In this document: piece after piece, positions 55,595 through 64,000 of the stretch
Numbering within the stretch: position 1 is the stretch's first letter
How the letters are laid out: the number at the start of each line of letters is the position of its first letter
Source: Anisodus tanguticus
Lineage: Eukaryota > Streptophyta > Magnoliopsida > Solanales > Solanaceae
Reading direction: 5' to 3'
DNA: 64,000 nucleotides
Assembly: GCA_034509755.1 (NCBI GenBank)
Contig: CM067548.1
Span: 12,407,018-12,471,017 of the forward strand
Made by a program: the position numbers and the translations under genes
Notes under the pieces: generated by a model
Seen by the model: only the letters and a program-made list of their open reading frames with translations
Told to the model about the DNA's origin: nothing
Databases searched by the model: none

Positions 55595-56581
55595 CTACGA
55601 TGCCGTAGGATACGGGCAGGGAGGGGCAGCCCACTGTTGCGGCTGCCACCCCCACGACAGGTACTGCCTCCACTGCCCGCTGCTTGGGTAATTTTGTTGA
55701 TGCCAGTGGGGTCGGTTCTGCCCCTGCTGGCCACGGTTGTTGCCGCCACTCGATTGTTTTCCGCCACCATGACCTCTTTCTCTTCCACCATTATTTTTTC
55801 CTTTGTTATTGTTGTGATTTTGACCCTGTTTTGACCCATTGTTGTTTCTATTCGTACCACTACTTGAAAAAGAATTTTGAGGGACAAAATCATTGGTATA
55901 CGTGTTGGTGGAAAAGAGGGTGGTGTCGGCATTGTTTGCCGTTGTCGCCGCTTGTTTTAGTTTCCGGGTTTCGTCAAGAATCAATCTCGAACGAGCCTCA
56001 TAAAATTGTGGTAACGGATTACTTTGTTGAATGAACATAGCAACACCATCATATTGTTCATTCAAACCCGAAATTAATTGAAGAACTAAACTTTGATTTG
56101 TCACCAGTGCCCCAACGTTTGATAGTTGATCGGCAAGCATTTTTAACTCTTGACAATATACGGAGACGTTTGGAAAATCATCCATTTTGACATTAGTGAA
56201 TTGATTTTCAAGATAAACCGCACGAGAAATCTTGTTATCTTGAAAAATATTTTGCAAACGCTCCCATGCTTGTTGAGTCGTAGAATCCGGTTCCAGAATA
56301 GTGTGCAAAAGGTCATTTGATATGGTGTCGTAAATCCATTGAAGGACTATAGCATCCAAGCGAGACCAAAGAGTCATGTCAATATCGGTGAATTTTTCCA
56401 TGACCCTCGATTGAGATGTAGGATGAAGAATATGGTCGATGACTTGGTATGCACAACAATGGATTTTGAATAACTCTGCCCAAGATGAATATTGCCCTTT
56501 TTTCATCTCAAGAATTATCGGAATGAAGTTCTTGACGTTGTTTACGGCAAGAGCGGGATGGCATTTGTGTTGGTCGGCCAT
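55595..56581 (-). pseudogene. Copia gag, 328-codon open frame
   Basis: The start codon at 56581 lies about 137 bases downstream of the primer site. It is the longest open frame of this element, with the copia Gag core (WAELFKIHCCAYQVIDHIL, LQWIYDTISNDLLHTI, AWERLQNIFQDNK, VYCQELKMLADQLSNVG, LVLQLISGLNEQYDGV). The tail is rich in Asn, Gly and Gln and no zinc knuckle is visible. It is closely related to the gag at 61295. The frame looks intact, but the rest of the polyprotein is broken. Confidence 0.85.
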
Positions 56582-56731
56582 TGTTTCCCTAGAGAAAGGA
56601 GAAAAACCAAGGAATAGAAGGTAGGGTTTGGACGAGAGATAGGGGCGGCGGAACTAGGGTTCCGTCGAAAAAGGGATGCCGAAAAAAATAATTAGGGTTA
56701 GGCTAGGGTTAATTTTTGGCTCTTGATACCA

Positions 56732-56902
56732 TGAAGGAAATATTTTCCGTAATCATTTCATTCCTTGAATACAATATTATATACATCAATACAAGACTTA
56801 ATTTAGGCTACAATTATGGTAGAATATACTAAAAATATAATAAGAATATTTACAACTTAAATATAAAATATTTGATTTGATTATGGAAATAATAATGTAA
56901 CA
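56732..56902 (-). repeat. 5' LTR of the minus-strand copia, with primer site
   Basis: It matches 52160-52335. Just inside, the minus strand reads TGGTATCAAGAGCC (plus-strand 56718-56731), a tRNA-Met primer binding site of the kind common in Retrofit-type elements. Confidence 0.88.
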
Positions 56903-57261
56903 ATTCCTTTTGTAATTGATGTATCAAACTGAAGCAATAATATATTCTTTATACTTTGGTACCAATTGTCTCCTTTTCAGTTATGCGTGTCTCCTTGTTT
57001 GAAAGAACAAAGATCATGCCCCCAACTTTAATTTTGATCACCACACCATGCCACTCCTTTTTAAAAAAAAAAACTTGTGCGACTGAACTTAGAATATAAC
57101 TCTTAACGCCTACGTACCTCATTGAAGAGGATCAAGTCATAATGTAGTTCAAAAAGAGAGTTATCACTTTTCCTAGGATGCCTTATTTAAGGTTTTCAAC
57201 CTAGCGATTTTTTTTTATTGCGTCATACATAATTTAAACTCATGTGATCCAAGAATATACA
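56903..57261 (-). other. Non-coding stretch of the gypsy relic
   Basis: There is no coding homology. On the minus strand it contains GAACTACATTATGACTTGAT and AATGAGGTACGTAGGCG, phrases often found in long plant gypsy elements, and a purine-rich AAAGTTGGGGGCAT that resembles a polypurine tract (about 57020-57033). No LTR follows within the flank. Confidence 0.45.
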
Positions 57262-57950
57262 ACCTGAAGGTTTAGCTCATTTTAATGGAGCTTTTGTAAC
57301 TTCAAGACTCTGCTTGATTTTGAAGAGCTTTGTAACTTGAGAATTTAGCTCAAATTGAAGAGCTTCGCAACTTTTTGAAGCGCTTTGCAACTTGAAGATT
57401 CGGCTAGTATTTGAAGAGCTTCGCAATTTGAAGATTTACCCTGTATTTGAAGAGGTCCACAACTTGAAGATTTGGCTCGTATTTGAAGAGTTATCCCATA
57501 TTGAAGAGCTTCGCAAATTGATGATTTGGCTCATATTTAAAGAGCTTTGCAACTTTTAGACTCGACTCGTATTTGAAGAACTTGAAGATTTTGCTCGAAT
57601 TTGAGGAGCTTCTTGATATGAAGGTTTAGCTCGAATTCGATGAGCTTTATGACATGCGGATTTATCCCAAATTTGAGGAACTTGTGACATACAGTTTAGG
57701 CTCGTATGTCAAGGAGGATTTCAACTTGAAGATTTTTCTCAAATTTGATGAGCTTTGCGACGTACAATTTAGGCTCGTGTGTCAAGGAGCGTTACAAATT
57801 GAAGATTTTGCTCGAATTTGGTGAGTTTTGTGGCGTACATTTTAGGCTCGTGTGTCAAGGAGCATTGTAACTTGTAGTTTAGGCTCGTGCGTCAAGGAGC
57901 GCTTTAACTTGCAGTTTAGGCTCATACGATGAGGAGCATTGTAACATACA
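57262..57950 (-). repeat. 36/37-bp minisatellite behind gag
   Basis: The phrase TTTAGGCTCGT begins at about 57694, 57768, 57841, 57878 and 57914, giving spacings of 74, 73, 37 and 36 bp. The unit is therefore 36/37 bp with a doubled 73/74-bp form. The rest of the array, from 57262, repeats TTTGAAGAGCTTCGCAACTT-like phrases less regularly. Confidence 0.85.
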
Positions 57951-59311
57951 TGGACTCTTCGATTTCATCTTCTGATTCAAACGTGCCCCTACTATGGAGT
58001 TCTTCGATATCTTTATCTTCGTGAGGCTCACAAACACGCAACCATTGATCTTCACTTGTAGCCATGATTAATTCCATATCATGTGCACAAGTCACCAACT
58101 CTTCAAATGTATTGGGTTTTACTCCTTGCTAAATGTAAAGAAGGCCCTAATAAATACCTTGGATGCACATTTCAATACCAGAAGTTTCACTAAGGCGATA
58201 TTTTTAGTTAAGGCTCAAACTCCTCCAGCGATTGATAGAGTCAATAACTTGCTCAACATCCATTTGGCGGACATTTGTAAGCTCTATCATGCTCACAACG
58301 CGCATTGTGCTGTAGAAACAATTGAGAAATTCTTACTCTAGTTGTTCCCAACTATCAATAGACCAGGTTCGAGGTCTATTTACAAAATCAAAAGCATTCT
58401 CTTTGAGGGATCGAATGAATTATTTGGCAAGGTAATCACCATATGTTCCAGCATTATTGCAAGTTTTAACAAAATATGCTACATGTTGTTTCGGATTTCC
58501 CTTGCTGTGGAATTGTTGCAACTTAGGAGGTTGATAGCCAACATGTATTTTCAAATTATGAATCCTCTGTGTATAAGGCTTTGCATATGTAAGAGAAGAT
58601 TTGGATGCAGACTCAAATTTATCCTTCTCCATAATGAAGTCCTTCAATTGGTCAATGGGAATTAGACCTTCGGGAGAGACTTGGACCTCTTCGATTGTTG
58701 TTCCTTATTTTGCGAAGGACTCTTCTTCCTCTTGTGTTTAATGAAGCTTCACAGGTTCTCGTCCTTCCTCCATGCTCTTCATCATATTTGTTAACTTGGT
58801 GATTTTAGCATCTTGATCTTGAACGTACTTGGATAGGCCTTCAATTGCTTTTGTCAAATTTGCAAATTGTTCTTCTATGGTGGAAGTTTCAATCACCATC
58901 ACTTGCATGACTACCGTAGATGATGGAGAATAACATGGATTTTCCCGAAATGGGATGTGAAATTGTTATACGGAGTAGATCTGGTGCTTAAGACATCATC
59001 ATCATCACATTGCGTGAAAGATTTCTTGGATTTAGATAAACTAAGTCGGGAAAGAACCCCCTCAATCATTTTGGCGACATCCTCCCCTTCTTCTGCGATG
59101 GTTGCAAGAGATCTCACACCTTTTGAAGATGAACCAAAGACAACAATAGATTCAGATTGCGGTTGTGGTGTCCTAGCAATTTGGCTTGGTTCCTTGTGAT
59201 TGGTCCAACGTTCCCCTCATTAACATCTAGGATATTTTTCATAGCAACAGAGAATTTAGATCCAGTAGTTTTTGCGGATGCGGATTTCGAGTTGACCTTC
59301 TTGGGAGCCAT
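57951..59311 (-). pseudogene. Ty3/gypsy gag (Retrotrans_gag type), broken
   Basis: The minus-strand start codon at 59311 opens MAPKKVNSKSAS and a variable N-terminal region with several frames and stops. The conserved core is at about 58540-58080: PKQHVAYFVKTCNNAGTYGD, FIRSLKENAFDFV, TWSIDSWEQLE, EFLNCFYSTMRVVSMIELTN and IDSINRWRSL. This is the capsid-like Retrotrans_gag domain. TAA stops interrupt it near 58410 and 58340, where Gln is usual. No zinc knuckle or protease follows; the minisatellite begins instead. Confidence 0.85.
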
Positions 59312-59386
59312 CTTAGAGTTTTTGAACTTTGATTGTTGAAGAGAAGAGATGAGAGGTAAAGATTGTCTAACTGGGAGTGCCAAAAT

Positions 59387-60195
59387 TGTAACAACTAATC
59401 TTTCAAACATGAATAATAATAATCAAGACAAAAAAAATATAGCGACAAGTAATATTTGATTTCAAAGATTTATGCGGGGGTTATAATCTTTATAAAATCT
59501 TAAACAAAAAGATGTAACCTCTGTTTCTTTTCTTCACGACCGTCAATCAAGCGTTGTGCTTGTTCTTGAATCAGCGGATTACTTATTGTAATTTCACCAC
59601 GAATGCGGATCCAAGCTTTAATCACAAACGTGGAGGTATGGAGACTTGTGGCTCACCACTTGGAGACGAAGACTTCTTAGTATGCAAAAGACTTGTAGAT
59701 CACCTTTGGATATGAGAGCTTCTCTATGTATCCTTTTTTATATGTGGATGCGTTGATGAATATATGGATGTCTTTCTCTCCAATTCTTCCTTCCTTTTGT
59801 CTTTATGAAGACCCCTATTTATAGTTGCAGGAGAGAGCTAGGGTATGTATATGATTGGTTGAACCATGTCATTTGAACACTTGACGACATTTGATTGGTT
59901 CTTCTATTGACTTGACATGCTGCGTCAGTTATGCATGTGGCACGATTTTATTGGTTCTTGACTTGACTTGGCGCGCCACATCATTTGATATGTGGCATGG
60001 ACCTTGGGCTAATAGAGTGGGATCATCATATGAAGACCAACTCAATGGACTAGCTCGGTGAAATTGGACTTTACTTTAGATCCACGTTTTGGACTTAAAT
60101 AATTTAATCTTGATTTGGGTTTGATATTTCTTGAATTTGGGAATTTATCCAAATTTAATATGGATTTTTAATTTCACAAAATTCATATGTCAACA
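59387..60195 (-). repeat. LTR of the gypsy relic
   Basis: The minus strand starts TGTTGACATATG (plus-strand 60195) and ends GTTGTTACA (59387), 809 bp. TATAAATAG lies at 59823-59815 (minus). The bases after it read ATTTTGGCACTCCCAGTTAG, the presumed primer site (tRNA not identified). No second copy was found in the window. Confidence 0.8.
59815..59823 (-). promoter_or_regulatory. TATA box of the gypsy relic LTR
   Basis: TATAAATAG on the minus strand, upstream of a leader that runs to the gag start, fits a U3 promoter. Confidence 0.6.
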
Positions 60196-60267
60196 CACTT
60201 GTGTACTCTTTTTCCCATTTTACAAAATTCATATGTCTACACACTTGTTTACTCTTTTTCCCACAGA
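60176..60267. repeat. 46-bp tandem duplication across the LTR edge
   Basis: ACAAAATTCATATGTC occurs at 60176 and 60222. The copies, 60176-60221 and 60222-60267, are nearly identical (TCAACACAC against TCTACACAC). The first spans the outer end of the LTR at 60195 and about 26 bases of flank, so the duplication arose after insertion. Confidence 0.8.
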
Positions 60268-60639
60268 ATATACATCCATGAAAAGCAACATGAAAGGTAA
60301 ATAAATATGTTATATATATGGTTCAACTAAAAAAATAATTTATATAAAGATAAAATCTCAATTGATTTGAATAATCAATATTTTAGTCAACCTTCTAAAT
60401 ATTATAAAATTATTAAATAACTATTTTGTCTAGTGCGAAATTAATTTATTAAATATTGAACAAGATATTTGTATACACCTTCAAAATACATGAAAACAAC
60501 GTATTTTGCCACATTGAGTTGATTGTTAATGATGATTGGCATAACTCTTTTTCCCCAGATCGGGTAACCAACATATACCATCTCTAATATTCATGATAAT
60601 TTAACTTATTTCGGCCATAAGCGGTTAATCAAATTTCAA

Positions 60640-60702
<63 letters not shown>
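60640..60702. repeat. Compound microsatellite (AC)n(AT)n(GT)n
   Basis: About 12 AC, 10 AT and 10 GT units follow each other. Because AC and GT are complementary, the whole tract is a large palindrome. It borders the left end of the copia at 60704. The AT-rich DNA from 60268 to 60639 shows no gene. Confidence 0.95.
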
Positions 60703-60703
<1 letters not shown>

Positions 60704-61139
60704 TGTTAAACAGAGCAATATACATGTGATATACACTGAATATACAGCAGTGTATATCACATGTATATCAGTGGACTGAAGCAGTGGCCTAAGCAGCAAG
60801 CAGCAGTGGGCCTGTTGGGCCTCTCGGCAGTGGCCTAAGCAGCAAGCAGCAGTGCAGCAAGAAGCAGTGGGCTTGTTGGGCCTCTCGGCAATGCCCAGCA
60901 CGTCCAGCCCATCACGGGAGTTAGGGCAGCAAAACAGTGGACAAGATTTGTATATTAAGGAAAGTATATTATGTGTATATTGTAGTATATTTGTTACCTA
61001 GATTAGGATATACACTTACCATAATTATGATATACACTTACCATAATTGTATAGTTAGAATTATGGTAGAAGAAGGTTTTGTAACTTGTATATATATCTA
61101 TTCAATCAATGAAAATAATCAAGGGGATTATTTCTTTCA
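60704..61139 (+). repeat. 5' LTR of the right-hand copia
   Basis: It starts TGTTAAACAGAG and ends TTATTTCTTTCA. The primer site TGGTATCAAGAGAC follows at 61140. It contains an imperfect duplication of a CAGTGGCCTAAGCAGCAAGC phrase (60782 and 60828) and a repeated GATATACACTTACCATAATT (61006 and 61028). The left boundary is tentative without the other LTR. Confidence 0.7.
60718..60768. repeat. Perfect 21-bp inverted repeat in the LTR
   Basis: The left arm 60718-60738 and right arm 60748-60768 are perfectly complementary over 21 bases, with a 9-base loop (AATATACAG). The core of each arm is TGTGATATACACTG or its complement. Confidence 0.92.
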
Positions 61140-61153
61140 TGGTATCAAGAGAC
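61140..61153 (+). promoter_or_regulatory. Primer binding site (tRNA-Met)
   Basis: TGGTATCAAGAGAC directly follows the LTR, as in the sister copia (TGGTATCAAGAGCC). Confidence 0.85.
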
Positions 61154-61294
61154 TAGGTCTACACAAAAGTTTTCTCTCAACTTTTGTCTTCCTTGTGGCC
61201 GAGACACCCCCCCCTCGGGTTTCTCTTCCAAAATTCGTCTTCCGCTCTCACAAACACCTCTCTTAAATTTCCCTTCCTTCTTTGTTCTTCCAAT

Positions 61295-62314
61295 ATGTCT
61301 AAGAACAATTATCACCCTGCCCTCACGGTGTCCAATATCAAGAGCAGTATCCCTATTGTCCTTGAGATGGAAAACGTCCAATATGCTACGTGGGCGGAGT
61401 TGTTTAAAATTCACGTTATCTCTTATCAAGTTCTTCATCACATCATTCCTCCCGCTAGACCCCTTCCTGCGGAGGATCCTGAGTTATGGATTACACTTGA
61501 TGCTACCGTTCTCCGGTGGATCTACGCCACTATTTCGGTGGACCTTCTACAGACGATTATTGAGTCGGATACCACGGCTATGGCTGCATGGAATATATTG
61601 CGTGACATATTCCAAGACAACCAACATTCACGTGTCGTCACACTCGACCAGGAATTCTCTCTCATTCGAATGGACAAATTTCTGAACGTTTCTGCATATT
61701 GTAAGAAACTAAAGGAGTTGGCAGATCAACTCCATAATGTTGGCGCACCAATAACAAATAATCGTCTACTTCTACAGTTGGTTGCCGGTCTTTCGGAGGC
61801 CTATAATGGTGTTGGAACTATCCTTCGCCAAAGCAACCCTCTTCCCGGCTTCTATCAAGCCCGCTCCATGCTTACGTTGGAAGAAGCCGGTTTGGCTAAA
61901 AAGGCAGCTACCGGAGCAAGCCCAGTCGTCATGGTGGCATCCTCTCCTAGTTCTTCGGGTTTTGTGAATAATTCGGGCCAAAACCATAATAATGGTAGCG
62001 GCAAGAATAATCGCAAAAATAATAACAAAAACCGCATGGGCAAACGCGGCGGTTCTGGTGGCGGTTCCGGTGGTCAACAAGCAGGCGGTGGGTCCCATCC
62101 AGGGTACAGTGGCCCACCACCCCCCTGGGCCCAGCAGTGGTGCCCATGGCAGTGGAACCCGTACCATCCAGCAGCAGGTTCTAGCGGCCAGTGGGCTGGC
62201 CAACAGTCCAGGCCCAACACCCAGCAGTGGCGGCCCACTGGCCAATGGCCCAGCAGCGGCACCAACAGCAGCTACGGCCCAGCTCCACCACGGCCAGGAG
62301 TTCTTGGGCCCTGA
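61295..62314 (+). pseudogene. Copia gag, open to a TGA
   Basis: The preferred start is ATG 61295 (MSKNNYHPALTVSN), which aligns with the start of the related gag at 56581; the frame is open upstream to 61184. It contains WAELFKIHVISYQVLHHI, LRWIYATISVDLLQTI, YCKKLKELADQLHNVG and LQLVAGLSEAYNGVG. The tail is rich in Gly, Asn, Gln and Trp-Pro, without a zinc knuckle. A TGA at 62312-62314 ends the frame and a second stop falls before the protease; in this lineage gag normally continues into pol. Confidence 0.88.
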
Positions 62315-62410
62315 CCTCCGCAAGCCCATCATGCAGCAGGCCCCACTCAAACCGACATCGAGGCCGCAATGCACACACTGGGGTTATCTCAACCGGACCT
62401 AAATTGGTAA

Positions 62411-63007
62411 ATGGACACCGGTGCCACTACTCACATGACTTCCGAATCAGGTACTCTCTCATCTTATTCCAATTTGAGCACCCCTCGGGGGATAATTGTT
62501 GGTAATGGCAGTTCTATTCCAATTCTAGGGTATGGTCAGAAAACATTGTCTCCCCCCAATCCACCACTCCTCTTGAAAAATACTTTACATGCTCCTAAAT
62601 TGATTAAAAAATTAGTGTCTATCCGAAAGTTCACAAATGACAATTCTGTTTCTGTTGAATTTGATCCTTTCGGTTTCTCTGTGAAGGATTTCAAGACGGG
62701 GAGTCATCTCATGAGGTTTGATAGTAGGGGGGATTTGTATCCTATCATGCCCGGTTTCGGTCCATCGAGTCCAACCTTGCCGTCGCCTTTTGCGTACCAT
62801 CTCTCCTTCCATGTGGCATGCTCGCACGGGTCATCCGGGATCTTCTATTTTATCGTTTTAGATAAAAATAGCTTTATTTCTTGTAAGGGTACGAGTCGTA
62901 CTCCAATTTGTCAGTCTTGTTCATTAGGAAAAATTGTTAAGTTGCCATTTGTAGACTCCAATTCTCATACTTCTATGCCATTTGACATTATTCATAGCGA
63001 CTTATAG
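62411..63007 (+). pseudogene. Copia protease and integrase zinc domain, broken
   Basis: The same frame as gag resumes right after a TAA. MDTGATTHMTS carries the intact DTG active site (62411). LKNTLHAPKLIKKLVSIRKF and SVEFDPFGFSVKD match the sister copia. A local frameshift near 62775-62850 damages the LWHxRLGHPG zinc region (its trace is HVACSHGSSG). CQSCSLGK and FDIIHSDL (first core Asp, about 62980) follow, and a TAG ends the frame at 63005-63007. Confidence 0.85.
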
Positions 63008-64000
63008 ACGTCTCCGGTTCTTAGTTCAGTGGGTCATCGATATTATGTTCTCTTTTAGATGATTATTCTAGATTTTTGTGGACGTTTCCAATTGCAAATA
63101 AATCACAAGTGTTTTCCGTCTTCATCAAATTTAGAGCGTTCATTCATACTCAATTCGAAAGAGACATAAAAAATATTCAATGTGATAATGGGAAAGAGTA
63201 TGACAATATGGAGTTTCGGGATTTCTGTGCTACTAATGGGATCAATTTTAGGTTTTCGTGTCCTCATACATCTCCACAAAATGGAAAGGCCGAACGCAAA
63301 ATTTGTTCCATCAATAACATTGTCCGAACTCTCTTAATTCATGCCTTCATACCCCCATATTTTTGGCATCATGCTCTACAAATGGCCATATATCTTCTTA
63401 ATATAATTCCGTCTAAAGGTCTGACATATTCTTCCCCCCTAAAAATCCTATATAATAAGAACCCTTCTTATTCTCATCTTCGGATTTTTGGGTGCTTGTG
63501 TTATCCGTTATTCCCATCCACCACAATTAACAAACTTCAGGCTCGGTCTACCCCGTGTGTATTTTTGGGTTATCCGTCGAATCATCGTGGTTATAAGTGT
63601 TTTGATTTATCCTCCAAGAAAATCATAATTAATCGTCATGTCATTTTTGATGAAACCCAATTTCCTTTTACCAAAGTTCATACACCCGAGCCTAGGTCGT
63701 ATAATTTTTTGGATGACCAAATATCCCCGTATATTATTCGGAATTTTTCGGACATATCCCGCACCCAAAATCCTCCAGCGGGCCCACTGCCCGCCGGTCC
63801 CACAGATTCCGCCGGTAAATAGTTCCAGTTTCTGGAACAGTCCCTGCAATTGGGCCTGTCCAGCCCAATTGAGGAACTGATCCAGACGACACCACAGTTT
63901 ACCGATTTGGGCCAGCAGGCCCACTGCCTGCTGGCTCGTCTGTCCCGACCCCAGAAAATTCCCAAAATTCCCTCACTTCCTCCTCGAGTCATAGACCGGT
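63008..64000 (+). pseudogene. Copia integrase core and following region, cut by window
   Basis: After a frameshift the long frame 63076-63822 holds IQCDNGKEYDN (second Asp, about 63184), TSPQNGKAERK (Glu, about 63287), FWHHALQMAIYLLNIIPSKG and TPCVFLGYP. It ends in the Pro-rich linker to RT with a TAG at 63820-63822. The same frame continues as Gln/Pro-rich sequence to the window edge. RT would start to the right. Confidence 0.88.

Larger units (their letters stand above)
52160..56902 (-). mobile_element. Retrofit-type Ty1/copia element, minus strand
   Basis: Short LTRs lie at 52160-52335 (176 bp) and 56732-56902 (171 bp). On the minus strand the order is LTR, tRNA-Met primer site (56731-56718), gag, protease, integrase, RT, RNase H, a polypurine tract (GCGGGGGA, about 52336-52345) and LTR. 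The flanks read ATTTT on the left and ATTCC on the right, an imperfect 5-bp duplication that two C-to-T changes would explain. The RNase H wording and the short LTRs fit the Retrofit/Ale lineage. Confidence 0.88.
51160..60195 (-). mobile_element. Gypsy relic with gag and tandem arrays, no pol seen
   Basis: Minus strand: LTR 60195-59387, gag 59311-57951, a 36/37-bp array (57950-57262), an untranslated stretch (57261-56903), then, beyond the copia at 52160-56902, the 186-bp array. No RT or integrase is seen and no second LTR was found on the left. The joining of the two sides of the copia is an inference. An LTR element with gag but no pol would be non-autonomous (TR-GAG-like). Confidence 0.55.
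60704..64000 (+). mobile_element. Retrofit-type Ty1/copia element, right end outside window
   Basis: LTR, tRNA-Met primer site, gag, protease and integrase are present in order on the plus strand, and the element runs off the right edge before RT. Gag and integrase are close relatives of the minus-strand copia at 52160-56902. The LTR is longer because it contains a hairpin and short repeats. The left end (60701 or 60704) is blurred by the adjoining GT repeat. Confidence 0.88.

Noticed and set aside
57262..57950. CRISPR-like array of 36/37-bp repeats
   Set aside because: Repeats are contiguous and degenerate without spacers, and no cas genes exist in this eukaryotic context.
59387..60195. Paired 3' LTR of the gypsy relic elsewhere in the window
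   Set aside because: I looked left of 52160 and around 56903-57261 for TGTTGACATATG-like starts and saw none, so only one LTR is annotated.
60718..60768. MicroRNA gene
   Set aside because: A perfect 21-bp stem in an LTR is more likely a local inverted duplication; a microRNA call needs small-RNA data.
61772..62402. Long minus-strand and alternate-frame ORFs over the right-hand gag tail (200 and 136 codons)
   Set aside because: They are shadows of the GC-rich Gly/Gln/Pro-coding gag tail in frame with 61295-62314.
1..64000. Possible host protein-coding genes among the many ORFs of 60-150 codons
   Set aside because: Every ORF with a recognisable motif belongs to a retrotransposon protein; the others are shadows or lie in LTRs and spacers. 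No intron-exon gene structure was recognised.

Overview
This 64-kb window is plant nuclear DNA made almost entirely of retrotransposons inserted into one another. I found no host protein gene, rRNA gene or functional tRNA gene. The best taxonomic clue is the SINE at 50404-50601, whose body and flanks look like the SINE families of the nightshade family (Solanaceae). The Sirevirus, Tekay/Del-type chromovirus, Tat-type gypsy and Retrofit/TNT1-type copia elements are also typical of a large Solanaceae genome. Species is not determinable from the sequence alone. The coding regions carry many stops and frameshifts, so they are annotated as pseudogenes.

Left part (1-11306): a Tat-lineage Ty3/gypsy element cut by the window edge. 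It has protease, reverse transcriptase, two successive RNase H domains and integrase on the plus strand. Behind pol it carries an antisense gene for a plant-mobile-domain (PMD) protein (10290 to 5260, minus), then a polypurine tract and the 3' LTR. A 1950-bp solo LTR of another gypsy family (6292-8241, target duplication GGGAC) splits the antisense gene.

Middle part (11345-50275): one LINE on the minus strand, now in four pieces (50275-49984, 43293-42605, 36246-34171, 11719-11345). Three LTR elements separate the pieces, each with an exact 5-bp target duplication: a Sirevirus (11720-34165, ATCTA), a TNT1-type copia (36247-42599, TGGTC) and a related copia (43294-49978, TCCTA). The Sirevirus has an env-like third gene interrupted by a Tekay-type chromovirus (18951-31473, AAACT). 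The chromovirus 5' LTR is itself interrupted by an internally deleted relative (19852-23808, GGATG). The deepest nesting is therefore LINE > Sirevirus > chromovirus > deletion derivative.

Right part (50393-64000): a SINE with 11-bp target duplications; a minus-strand gypsy relic with an LTR (59387-60195), a gag gene and two internal tandem arrays (36/37 bp and about 186 bp) where pol would be expected; a minus-strand Retrofit-type copia inserted in that relic (52160-56902); and a related plus-strand copia running off the right edge (60704-64000), next to a compound microsatellite.

The points most worth following up are a 14-15-nt complementarity between the region just inside the 5' LTR and a site within the LTR in two copia elements (possible self-priming or leader structure), the dispersed ATGTTG/CAACAT motif across the Sirevirus, the PMD antisense gene, and the gag-plus-tandem-repeat gypsy relic. 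All boundaries, duplications and motifs were read by eye; no alignment or database search was run.
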